A stretch of DNA of 64,000 bases, from the NCBI GenBank assembly GCA_963768415.1, contig CAVYHX010000016.1, positions 62,001-126,000 of the forward strand, written 5' to 3'. A model generated the notes under the pieces. It made no database searches and was not told the DNA's origin. It worked only from the letters and a program-made list of their open reading frames with translations. Source of the stretch: CAVYHX01 sp963768415. Lineage in GTDB: Bacteria > Pseudomonadota > Gammaproteobacteria > UBA9214. This document shows positions 41,416-49,895 of this stretch, one piece after another. Within the stretch, counting starts at the first letter, position 1, and the number at the start of each line of letters is the position of its first letter. Both the position numbers and the translations under genes were made by a program.

Positions 41416-42886
41416 ATGGATGCCCGTCAGCAGCCCCGGGTAACGCCCGCACCTGCCCTGCAACCGCCGGGGCGGTCACCTGATGCCGCTGCCGGGGCAT
41501 CCGCAAACCTGCGCTGGCTGTGGGCCGCACTGGCCGTGTTGCTGCTCCTGGGGATGGCCGTGATCTTTGCGCTTCCGGGGCTGGTTGGGCCGCTGCCGCA
41601 AACCACCGTCCCGGCGGAGCCGCTGCCGCCGGCCGGTGACACCGAGGCGCTGCGTGACAGCGCACACCGGACCCTGCAGGCCTACCTGCAATTACGTGCC
41701 AGGCTGGAGCTGGAGCATGCCGGGAACTGGGGTGAACCGGACTGGAGCGAGGCGGCGCCCGGGTAACCGCGGGTGACCGCCATTTCGCCCAGCGGCAGTT
41801 CGCTGCGGCCGCGCGGTGACTACCAGGCGCGCGCTTGACCAGCTGCAGGCAACTCGACACCGAATCGCGTGCCGCGGCTTGCCGACAGCGCTCGAGGCAG
41901 GCCGTCCCGTGCGCTGGCACGAAATGAGTGGCACGGCGCAGTGCAGCAGTTTGAAGACGGCGCTGGCGCATGGAACCGGAGCATGCGGATGCGCAGCCGC
42001 GGTCTTGCACCGGGCAGGGCGCCGCAACTGCCGTCAGCTCGAACACATGGCCGCTGGTGAGACGGCAGAGGCGAACGGCGATCTCGCCGCGGCGCGGGCC
42101 GCCTACCGGGAGGCCGCGCAGCTGGACGCGGACTATGCGCCGGCCGCTGGCGGCGTTGCAGCGGGTGACGGGGCAGATCGACTGCCCGCGACTTAATGCG
42201 GCAATGACCCGGGCGCTGGCCGCGCTGGATGCGGGCCAGCTGGACGCGGCCGCCACGGCGCTGGCGGCAGGCCGGGCGCCTGCAACCCGGTGATCCAGCG
42301 CGTGCGGGATGCGCGCCAGCGCCTGCAAGAGATGCGGGCGCAGGCACGCCTGAACAGCCTGCGCCGGCAGGCGGCCGCCAAGGTCCGCAGTGAAGACTGG
42401 CAGGCCGCGATCGCACTGTACCGCAAGGCACTGGCCATCGACCCCGCAGCCGGTTTTGCGCGCGACGGGCTGCGCCAGGCGGAGGAGCGGGTACGTTGCA
42501 TGCGCAGTTCGATCACTACCTCGATGCACCCGGCACGCGTGTACTCCGCCGGGCCGCTGGCCAATGCCGAGCAGCTGCTGGCAGCCGCCAGCGATGCGCC
42601 GCCGGCTGAACCGCGGCTGGCAAAAAAGATCAGCGCGCTGCGTGAACTGGTGGCCGCCGCCAGCACACCGGTGACGGTCACGCTGAAATCGGACGGTGCG
42701 ACCAGCGTGGTGATCTACCGCGTCGGGCGTCTCGGCCAGTTCGACACCCACCAGCTGGAATTGCTGCCGGGTGACTACACCGTCGTCGGCAGCCGGCCCG
42801 GTTACCGCGATGTGCGCCGAGTGATCGCGGTGCGGCCCGGTGTGCCCCCGGCGCCGCTGGTGGTGCGCTGCGAGGAACCGGTTTGA
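41416..42886 (+). pseudogene. membrane-anchored TPR protein, frameshifted (probable sequence errors)
   Basis: The first 116 codons are open: a proline-rich cytoplasmic start, one transmembrane segment at residues 33-55 (LRWLWAALAVLLLLGMAVIF), then a helical region. From about 41760 to 42290 the same protein continues in alternating frames, recognisable as TPR-like helices (ANGDLAAARAAYREAAQLDA, ALAALDAGQLDAAATALA), and 42290-42886 is open again (DWQAAIALYRKALAIDPAAG) with a PEGA-like beta domain at the end (LELLPGDYTVVGSRPGYRDV). At least five single-base breaks are needed, most of them one extra G or C. I read one original gene of about 485 codons. Its stop overlaps the start of the next gene. 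Confidence 0.55.
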
Positions 42887-42904
42887 GCCGCGTCTATTTT
42901 ATCC

Positions 42905-45298
42905 ATGATGCGCACGGGCGAGCGCCGGCTCGGCGAGCAGGATCTGCCGCTTGCCGTTGGCGGTGCGGGGCAGGGTGGCATCGTGCTGCCCGGACTGCCT
43001 GCCACTGCCGTGGTGGCGCACATCGGGCTGGATGCGGGCCATGCCTTTATTCAGCCGGCGCAAACGGATACGCAGCTGTTTCACAATCACGAACATCTGA
43101 CGGCGTCAAAGTGGCTGAAGTCGGGCGACGTGGTGGAAGTCGGTGCGTCGGTCATTCACTGGAATGTGCAGGGTGACCAGATCAACATCAGCGTGCAGGC
43201 GCGCGTGCCAGCCCCGGAACTGGTCCCGCCGAACGCAGCGCCACCGCCGGTGCAAAACCGGACGCTGCCCGAGGTGGCGCAGACACTCAGCCCCGCTCGC
43301 GGCCAGCGCACGCTGCGCTGGCTGGTCTTCGGTGTGTTCATGCTGTTGCTGCTGGCGGTCGCGTTCGTGCTGCTGGCGACGCCGGTCGCCATACGGATCA
43401 CCCCGGAGCCGGAACACCAGTCCCTGCAGGGATTTCCCCCGGCAGTCTCCATCGGGGGGCGTCAGCTGGTCCTGCCCGGGCGCTACACGGTCGCCGCGGA
43501 GCGTGCGGGTTACCGCCCGCTGCAGGAGACAATCGAGGTCACTGCGGGCGGGTTCCGGTTGTTCGAACTGCAGCTCGAGGAACTGCCCGGCCGGGTCAGT
43601 ATCGAGCTGCAGCCGAATGTTCCGTTCGATCTGTTCGTGAATGATATCGCGCTGGCAACTGACAGCGACGGGCTGGCCAGGATTCCCGGTGGTACTCACC
43701 GCCTGCGCATCGAAACCGCGCGTTACCTGCCGGTCGAGGAGCTGCTTGCCGTGGCCGGCAGGGACCAGGCGCAGCGGGTAGCGCATGTGCTGCAACCGGC
43801 CTGGGCCAGGGTCCGCATCGACAGCCAGCCACCGGGTGCAGCCGTGCAGGTGAATGGCAAAACGCTCGGCGTGACGCCACTGGAGACCGAGCTGCTGCAG
43901 GGCGAGCACAGCCTGGTACTGGCACTGGAGAAGTACCGGGACCTGGCGCACCCGCTGCAGGTCCGGGCAGGCAGCGACCAGGTGCTCGATACGTTCCAGT
44001 TGCAACCGGCCGATGGACGCCTGCTGCTTGGCAGTAAGCCGGCGGGTGCCAGCGTGAGTGTGGACGGAGTGTATCGCGGAACCACGCCGCTTACCCTGGC
44101 GCTCGCGTCGGGTGTCGGGCACACCGTGCGCCTGACCAAGCCAGGCTACCAGCACTTCGACAAACAACTGCAGCTGAGTGCGAATGAAGAGCAGTCATTC
44201 GATGCGCAGTTGCTACCGCAGTACGGCATCGTGTTCGTCAGTGCGCAGCCGGCGGATGCAACCCTGCGGGTGGACGGCAGCGACGCCGGCAAGGGCACGC
44301 AGCGCCTGCAATTGACGACCCGCAGTCACACGCTCGAGTTCAGCAAGCCCGGCTATACCTCGACGACCGTCACGGTGACGCCACGCGCCGGCACCAGCCA
44401 GAATGTTGATATCACCCTGGTCACCGCAGAGCAGGCGCGCAGCGCGAAACAGGCCGCGGCCATGCCTGCCGTGCTGACCGGCCCTGCCGGGCAGCAGTTG
44501 CGCCTGGTGCGCCCGCAGGGCAGTTTCCGCATGGGGGCGTCGCGTCGCGAGGCCGGGCGCCGTGCCAATGAGAGCGTGCGGCAGGTAGAACTGCTGCGGC
44601 CCTTCTACCTGGCGAGCAGGGAGGTGACCAATGCCGAGTTCCGGCAGTTCCGCCCGGCCCACAGTTCGGGTTCAGCCGAAGGCATGAGCCTGAACGCCGA
44701 CAGCCAGCCGGTGGTGAATATCAGCTGGGACGATGCGGCCCGCTACTGCAACTGGCTGAGCAGCCGCGCGGGGCTGCCGCCGGCCTATGCCGAAACCGAT
44801 GGCCGGCTGCAGGCGGTCCAGCCGCTCACGACCGGCTATCGCCTGCCAAGCGAGGCGGAGTGGGCCTATGTGGCGCGCAAACATGGCCGTACCAGTCGGA
44901 GCAGCGATATCCATGGAGCGGCAGTTTTCCACCAACGGCCGTTGGTCGGTAATTTTGCCGACACGGGTATTGCCGATACCCTTGCCAACACCGTTCCGGA
45001 CTACACTGACGGTCACCGGGTGAGCGCGCCGGTGGGCAGTTTTGCAGCCCGACCCGCGGGCTTTTATGATCTGGGCGGTAACGTGTCCGAATGGATGCAC
45101 GATTACTACGCCGTCTACCCGGGCGAGGCCGGCAAGCGGGTAACCGACCCGACGGGCCCGGTCTTCGGCGAACACCACGTGGTGCGCGACTCGAGCTGGC
45201 GTCACGGCACGATAACCGAGCTGCGCCTGAGTTACCGTGACTACAGCCGCACGCCGCGGCCCGATCTCGGTTTTCGCGTCGCGCGCTATGCAGAGTAA
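42905..45298 (+). CDS. FHA-like / five PEGA-like repeats / FGE-sulfatase-domain membrane protein
   Basis: The open frame gives 797 residues. Residues 1-100 look like a divergent forkhead-associated (FHA) domain, 138-159 form one transmembrane segment, 162-505 are five repeats of about 70 residues resembling PEGA domains (PPGAAVQVNGKTLGVTPLET, KPAGASVSVDGVYRGTTPLT), and 531-797 are a formylglycine-generating-enzyme (SUMF1/EgtB-type) fold (GSFRMGASRREAGRRANES, ISWDDAARYCNWLS, YRLPSEAEWAYVAR, YDLGGNVSEWMHDYY, LGFRVAR). The two catalytic cysteines of true FGE near the C-terminus are absent, so it is unlikely to be an active oxidase. A TTG at 42883 in another frame encodes the expected start SRVYFIHD; one extra base near 42900 probably hides the true N-terminus. 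The repeats and FGE domain should face the periplasm. Confidence 0.75.
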   Translation: MMRTGERRLGEQDLPLAVGGAGQGGIVLPGLPATAVVAHIGLDAGHAFIQPAQTDTQLFHNHEHLTASKWLKSGDVVEVGASVIHWNVQGDQINISVQARVPAPELVPPNAAPPPVQNRTLPEVAQTLSPARGQRTLRWLVFGVFMLLLLAVAFVLLATPVAIRITPEPEHQSLQGFPPAVSIGGRQLVLPGRYTVAAERAGYRPLQETIEVTAGGFRLFELQLEELPGRVSIELQPNVPFDLFVNDIALATDSDGLARIPGGTHRLRIETARYLPVEELLAVAGRDQAQRVAHVLQPAWARVRIDSQPPGAAVQVNGKTLGVTPLETELLQGEHSLVLALEKYRDLAHPLQVRAGSDQVLDTFQLQPADGRLLLGSKPAGASVSVDGVYRGTTPLTLALASGVGHTVRLTKPGYQHFDKQLQLSANEEQSFDAQLLPQYGIVFVSAQPADATLRVDGSDAGKGTQRLQLTTRSHTLEFSKPGYTSTTVTVTPRAGTSQNVDITLVTAEQARSAKQAAAMPAVLTGPAGQQLRLVRPQGSFRMGASRREAGRRANESVRQVELLRPFYLASREVTNAEFRQFRPAHSSGSAEGMSLNADSQPVVNISWDDAARYCNWLSSRAGLPPAYAETDGRLQAVQPLTTGYRLPSEAEWAYVARKHGRTSRSSDIHGAAVFHQRPLVGNFADTGIADTLANTVPDYTDGHRVSAPVGSFAARPAGFYDLGGNVSEWMHDYYAVYPGEAGKRVTDPTGPVFGEHHVVRDSSWRHGTITELRLSYRDYSRTPRPDLGFRVARYAE

Positions 45299-45339
45299 TG
45301 CGGCGTTGGGGCGGTCCTATACTGTGCATTTTGGGAACT

Positions 45340-46087
45340 GGCCGCGATAGGTCTACGGCCAATCGCGCCGAAGGACGGCGCTCCTACAGTGGGTTCTATT
45401 ACCGCCTGTGGGAGCGGCCTCCTGGCCGCGATAGGTCTACGGTCAATCGCGCCGAAGGACGGCGCTCCTACAGTGGGTTCTATTACCGCCTGTGGGAGCG
45501 GCCTCCTGGCCGCGATAGGTCTACGGTCAATCGCGCCGAAGGACGGCGCTCCTACAGTGGGTTCTATTACCACCTGTGGGAGCGGCCTCCTGGCCGCGAT
45601 AGGTCTACGGCCAATCGCGCCGAAGGACGGCGCTCCTACAGTGGGTTCTATTACCGCCTGTGGGAGCGGCCTCCTGGCCGCGGTGGCTCCCATCGCGCGC
45701 AGACAGTGCGCTGTCTACGGCCAATCGCGCCGAAGGACGGCGCTCCTACAGTGGGTTCTATTACCGCCTGTGGGAGCGGCCTCCTGGCCGCGATGGGTCT
45801 ACGGCCAATCGCGCCGAAGGACGGCGCTCCTACAGTGGGTTCTATTACCGCCTGTGGGAGCGGCCTCCTGGCCGCGATAGGTCTACGGTCAATCGCGCCG
45901 AAGGACGGCGCTCCTACAGTGGGTTCTATTACCGCCTGTGGGAGCGGCCTCCTGGCCGCGATGGGTCTACGACCAATCGCGCCGAAGGACGGCGCTCCTA
46001 CAGTGGGTTCTATTACCGCCTGTAGGAGCGGCCTCCTGGCCGCGATGGGTCTACGGCCAATCGCGCCGAAGGACGGTGCTCCTACAG
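45340..46087. repeat. 84-bp BIME tandem array (family A), nine units
   Basis: The motif GCGCCGAAGGACGGCGCTCC recurs at 45365, 45449, 45533, 45617, 45727, 45811, 45895, 45979 and 46063. The period is 84 bases, except one 110-base step that holds a 26-base insertion around 45690. Each unit has two REP palindromes in opposite orientation (GGAGCGGCC-TCCT-GGCCGCG and CGCCG-AAGGA-CGGCG), both starting with the shared word TAGGAGCG, the layout of a bacterial interspersed mosaic element. Since 84 is divisible by three, long open frames appear in several frames on both strands; they are not genes. The array splits the module between the FGE protein and the small secreted protein. Confidence 0.92.
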
Positions 46088-46117
46088 ATGCTGTTTGCAG
46101 GTGAGAGAGGAACAATA

Positions 46118-46360
46118 ATGATGCGATTCTATATCCAGGTTGTGCTGCTTGCTTGCATGTTTGCAACCGGAAACCTGTCCGCACAATCTACAGCGGACGA
46201 CAGGGAGACAACGACAACGCAGCAGCCGGAGCCGGAGCCGCAGCAACGCCGCCCGCCAGTCAAACCGAGTCCGCAGCAACCGGCGCAACCCGCGCCCACG
46301 TTCAAACCCTCGGAAAAGATCGGCGCCGACAGCGCGGTGTCCTTCCCGGTGGATATCTGA
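46118..46360 (+). CDS. small secreted proline-rich protein of the module
   Basis: An 80-residue protein with a signal peptide (IQVVLLACMFATGNLSA), a Thr/Gln/Glu/Pro-rich linker of about 45 residues, and the tail IGADSAVSFPVDI. No family is recognised. The start at 46118 has GAGAGAGG seven bases upstream; a second ATG follows directly. It lies right after the BIME array and 36 bases before the TolQ-like gene. The extended linker could span periplasm; the short hydrophobic tail looks like a docking peptide, which is inference only. Confidence 0.6.
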   Translation: MMRFYIQVVLLACMFATGNLSAQSTADDRETTTTQQPEPEPQQRRPPVKPSPQQPAQPAPTFKPSEKIGADSAVSFPVDI

Positions 46361-46396
46361 ATGCACACCGCGAACACACACAGGAAAAGATACGTC

Positions 46397-47221
46397 ATGA
46401 AGAGAGGCTTCCCCGTCGAACTCGTCTACCAGGTATTTTCACTGCTGATTGCCTTTATCCTGGTGCATGCACTGTATGTCAGCTTCATCCGGCCGCAGGC
46501 CGGGGTCTTCCTCGAGCAGGAGGCGCTGCAGATGCAGTCCGATCCCGAGTATGTCCAGCAGCGCTCGTTCTTCGTCGTGATCAAGGACTACGAGCAGGAG
46601 ACCTGTTTTGTCCTCATGCTGTGGGCCTTTGCGATTCTCGGTTTCAAGGGCCGGACGACCTACCGCCAGCAGGGGCTGCTCGACCAGGATCTGCTGCGGC
46701 TGCCGCCGGAGCTGCCGATCGGTCCGGAAGACACCCGCGATCTGGGCGGGCGCATCGAGTCGTTGCCGGCATTCATGCAGCAGTACCTGCTGCCGCGTGC
46801 GCTGCTGACTGCCATCGAGCGTTTTGCCGCGACCCGGAATGTACAGAACGTCTCGACGGCGGCGCGCGATATCTGCGACTCGGAAGGCGAGCGCATGGAA
46901 TCCGAACTGTCCATCATCCGCTACATCGCCTGGGCGATACCCTCGGTGGGCTTCATCGGCACGGTGCGTGGAATCGGCGATGCCCTCGGGCAGGCGCACC
47001 GGGCCGTCGAGGGAGATATCACCGGTGTCACTTCCAGTCTGGGCGTGGCATTCAACTCGACCTTCATCGCGCTGGTCATCAGTATCGTGCTGATGTTCTT
47101 CATCCATCAGCTGCAACTGATGCAGGAGCGTCTGGTGCTCGACAGTGAACGTTATATCGACCACTGGCTGATCCGGCGCCTGCAGCAGCTGACCGGCGTG
47201 TTCCCGGGTCCGGCAACATGA
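46397..47221 (+). CDS. MotA/TolQ/ExbB-family channel subunit
   Basis: A 274-residue inner-membrane protein. Transmembrane segments are at about 9-30, 70-85, 173-192 and 212-238. The last two carry the family core: IPSVGFIGTVRGIGDALGQA and TSSLGVAFNSTFIALVISIV, including the polar threonine/serine that lines the proton path in TolQ and ExbB. The family forms pentamers around two single-span partners and turns proton flow into mechanical work. The ATG at 46397 has AGGAAAAG upstream; an ATG twelve codons earlier lacks a ribosome site. The stop overlaps the next start (ATGA), coupling it to the vWA gene that I propose as its partner. Confidence 0.82.
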   Translation: MKRGFPVELVYQVFSLLIAFILVHALYVSFIRPQAGVFLEQEALQMQSDPEYVQQRSFFVVIKDYEQETCFVLMLWAFAILGFKGRTTYRQQGLLDQDLLRLPPELPIGPEDTRDLGGRIESLPAFMQQYLLPRALLTAIERFAATRNVQNVSTAARDICDSEGERMESELSIIRYIAWAIPSVGFIGTVRGIGDALGQAHRAVEGDITGVTSSLGVAFNSTFIALVISIVLMFFIHQLQLMQERLVLDSERYIDHWLIRRLQQLTGVFPGPAT

Positions 47222-48312
47222 AGCGCCGTCACGTTTCCCCGTTTTCGCTGTCGTTTCTCGACATCATGTTCTGCGGCTTCGGCGCCGTCGTGCTGCTGGT
47301 GCTGATCCTCAATACCGATACCGTGCGCGCCCGCAATACCGTGTTTGCCGACCTGCGCTCCGAGGTGATCCGCATCGAGCAGGAAGTGATTATCGGCCGT
47401 GAGCAGCTGGTAACGGCGCGCAACAGCCTGGCCGCGGATGACAGTGAGCTGGTCACGACCCGTGGCGAGGCCGAGCGCATTATCGAGACCGTCAGGACGC
47501 TCGAGATGGAAGTGGCGCGCATGGAAAACGAGACTCTGGCAAGCCGTCAGCACGTTAACGAGCTGGCGACTGACTTGAAGAGTCAGGATGAAGAGAACAA
47601 GCGGCTGGGTGCGCGCACAGCCGGCAGACCGGGACAGCGGCACCAAGGTGCGCGAGGTCAGGGGAGAAGGTGACCGCCAGTACCTGACCGGGCTCAAGAT
47701 GGGCGGCAAGCGGGTGCTGATCCTGGTGGACGTTTCGGCCAGCATGCTGGACGAGACCATTATCAACGTGGTGCGGCGGCGCAACATGGATACCGACAGC
47801 AAGCGCAGTGCGCCGAAGTGGCAACGCGCGCTGAAGACCGCGGACTGGCTGGTCAGCAATCTGCCAGCCACGGCGCGCTTTCAGCTGTACGCCTTCAATA
47901 CCCGGGCCAGCGCAGCCGTCAGCGGTACCGACGGTACCTGGCTGCAGGCCTCCAGCCGCAAGCAATGTGGATGCCGCCATCCGTGCCCTGCACCAGACCG
48001 TGCCGGGCGCGGGTACCAGCCTGTACCATGCGCTCGCCGTTGCCGGGAAGCTGTCGCCGCGGCCGGACAATATCCTGCTGGTCACCGACGGCCTGCCGAC
48101 GCAGGGCCGCGGCAAGCCCGGCGGGACCACGGTGTCCGCCGAGGAGCGCCTGCAACACTTCCAGGCGGCCGTGCGGGTACTGCCGTCCGGCATACCGGTG
48201 AATACGGTGCTGCTGCCGATGGAAGGTGATGCCTATGCAGCGGCGGCATTCTGGAAGCTCGCCCAGGATACCCGCGGCTCCTTTCTGACACCGGCGACGG
48301 GACTGGCCATGA
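47218..48312 (+). pseudogene. TolR-like membrane-anchored vWA protein 1 (three frame breaks, probable sequence errors)
   Basis: The protein starts MKRRHVSPFSLSFLDIMFCG: a short basic cytoplasmic tail, then one transmembrane helix with Asp15 at its beginning, as in TolR and ExbD. A coiled coil follows to about residue 130. After a frame break near 47608 comes a von Willebrand A domain: KRVLILVDVSASML (MIDAS DxSxS), a second break near 47957, then PGAGTSLYHALAVAGK (MIDAS Thr) and ILLVTDGLPTQGRG (MIDAS Asp). A third break near 48296 would restore an end DWP-stop overlapping the next start (ATGA). Each break is repaired by deleting one base (GGG, CC or A). I count this as one functional-looking gene of about 363 codons. 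Confidence 0.65.
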
Positions 48313-49316
48313 GCCGGCGCACCCGCCGCAGTGTCGACATCTTCAACCTGTCCTTCCTGGATGTCGTCTCCTGTGGCTTCGGCGCCATCATCCTGCTGCT
48401 GGTGATCGTCAAGGTCTCCGAGCCGCATGTTATCGAGCAGCTGGCCGTGGATCTCAGCGGGCTGGTGGCACAACGGGAAGCCGAACTGCATGCAATCCGG
48501 GGCGAGACCGAAATACTGAACCGTGAACTGACCGCCAGGCAGGAGCAACTCTCAGAGCAGCGCGCAAAACTGGCACGCCTGCAGGGGGAGATATCGTCCC
48601 TGCGTGGCCAGTACGCCACGACCCGTAACGAGCACGATACCCAGACCATCATCGAAAGCCAGCTGTCATCTGCCAAACAGGACCTGACGGAGGAGATGCG
48701 GCGCCTGCTGGGCAGCGGCTACCAGCGCAAGCAGCTGGCCGCCACTATCGGCGGTGTGCCAGTGGACAGCGAGTACATCATCTTCATCATCGACACCTCC
48801 GGCTCCATGCAGCAGAATGCCTGGCCACTGGTACTGAAGAAAGTCACCGAGGTGCTGGATATCTATCCACAGATCAAGGGCATCCAGGTGATGAATGACA
48901 TGGGCGACTACATGTTCTCGCAGTATCAGGGCAAGTGGATACCCGACACGCCGGCACGCCGCAAGGCCATTATCACGCGACTCTCCGGCTGGCAGCCGTT
49001 CTCCAATTCCAGTCCGGTGGAAGGCATCGAGGCGGCCATCCGCCGCTTCCATGCGCAGGACAAGCGCATCAGCCTGTATGTGTTTGGCGACGACTTTGCC
49101 CGCGGTTCGATCCAGGCAGTGATCGATACCGTGGCACGGCTTAATCGTGCCGACAAGTCAGGCAAGCGGCGCGTGCGTATCCATACCGTTGGGTTCCCGG
49201 TGTTGTTCAACCTGGGCGACGGCATCCCGGTGAATGCAATGCGCTACGCGGCGCTGATGCGCAAGCTGGCCGAGACCAACGACGGCAGTTTCGTGGGCCT
49301 GAACAGCAGCCGTTAG
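48309..49316 (+). CDS. TolR-like membrane-anchored vWA protein 2
   Basis: A 335-residue protein, paralogous at its N-terminus to the preceding gene: basic start MSRRTRRSVD, then LSFLDVVSCGFGAIILLLVI with Asp18 at the membrane entry. Residues 50-130 form a coiled coil (ETEILNRELTARQEQLSEQR). The C-terminal vWA domain begins EYIIFIIDTSGSM with the DxSxS metal site at 162-166, and has SLYVFGDDFARGSIQ for the distal aspartate. A polypeptide reading straight through from 47967 exists only due to the frame break in the previous gene; the ATG at 48309 gives an N-terminus homologous to vWA protein 1. It is the last gene of the module. Confidence 0.78.
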   Translation: MSRRTRRSVDIFNLSFLDVVSCGFGAIILLLVIVKVSEPHVIEQLAVDLSGLVAQREAELHAIRGETEILNRELTARQEQLSEQRAKLARLQGEISSLRGQYATTRNEHDTQTIIESQLSSAKQDLTEEMRRLLGSGYQRKQLAATIGGVPVDSEYIIFIIDTSGSMQQNAWPLVLKKVTEVLDIYPQIKGIQVMNDMGDYMFSQYQGKWIPDTPARRKAIITRLSGWQPFSNSSPVEGIEAAIRRFHAQDKRISLYVFGDDFARGSIQAVIDTVARLNRADKSGKRRVRIHTVGFPVLFNLGDGIPVNAMRYAALMRKLAETNDGSFVGLNSSR

Positions 49317-49895
49317 ACGCCAACTGTTCATGATCCGCCGTTTGCGGGATCCAGGCGGGTGCATCTCACTCCCCCGGCCTGCGTGGCCTGGATATGCCGG
49401 CCGGTATGGTTAAAAATGACGCATGCCTGCTGCTGGCAAGGTTGTTGGCCGAATACCCGATAAAGCGCCGGGCACAAGTGAATTCGGCCCTACTCGAATC
49501 AAACCTGTAGGGTCGAATTCATTCGACCAGCGGTATTACACGGTCATTGAATCAAACCTGTAGGGTCGAATTCATTCGACCAGCGGTGTTTCATCGTCTC
49601 CAATGGCAATAATGGCCGTTGGCCGTTGGCCGAATACCCGATAAAGCGCCGGGCACAAGTGAATTCGGCCCTGCGACGGTAATTCACCCACTCGATTTGG
49701 GGAAGAGCCAATAATACTTTGCTCCGGATGCTTTACTTTTCCGGCGGCCGGACTACCTTTTAATCAGGCATACGGATGTATGCCTGATTACGACCATCAG
49801 GGTCGGTTCCTTTAAGGCATATAGTCGGGCAGGCAGGCCGGGGTTCCAGTAGTGACATCCCGGTCAGGTCCGTTTGGCAGCCGGAGAACAATTAT
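49317..49895. other. intergenic repeats (family C) after the module
   Basis: No gene is visible in these 579 bases. A 48-base sequence at 49444-49491 is repeated at 49626-49673. Between them, the unit with palindrome GGTCGAATTCATTCGACC occurs twice (about 49500-49535 and 49555-49590). The 24-base motif CCCAC-N7-GGGGAAGAGCCA at 49687-49710 matches 39108-39131 on the other side of the module. The rest is featureless upstream region of the next gene. Confidence 0.7.

Noticed and set aside
45298..46104. Long open frames (up to 268 codons on plus, 135-177 on minus) across the 45.3-46.1 kb array, encoding 28-residue repeats
   Set aside because: The 84-base period is a multiple of three, so any stop-free frame of one unit stays open through all units on both strands. 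No signal, no ribosome site of note, and the DNA is built of REP palindromes.
46397..49316. Zorya-type defence (ZorAB)
   Set aside because: The channel subunit lacks the long ZorA tail and the partners carry vWA, not OmpA-like peptidoglycan-binding domains; no helicase or nuclease gene is present.
47967..49316. A single 449-residue fused vWA protein
   Set aside because: The ATG at 48309 begins a segment homologous to the N-terminus of the preceding gene, and a one-base correction near 48296 gives that gene its own stop overlapping this start.
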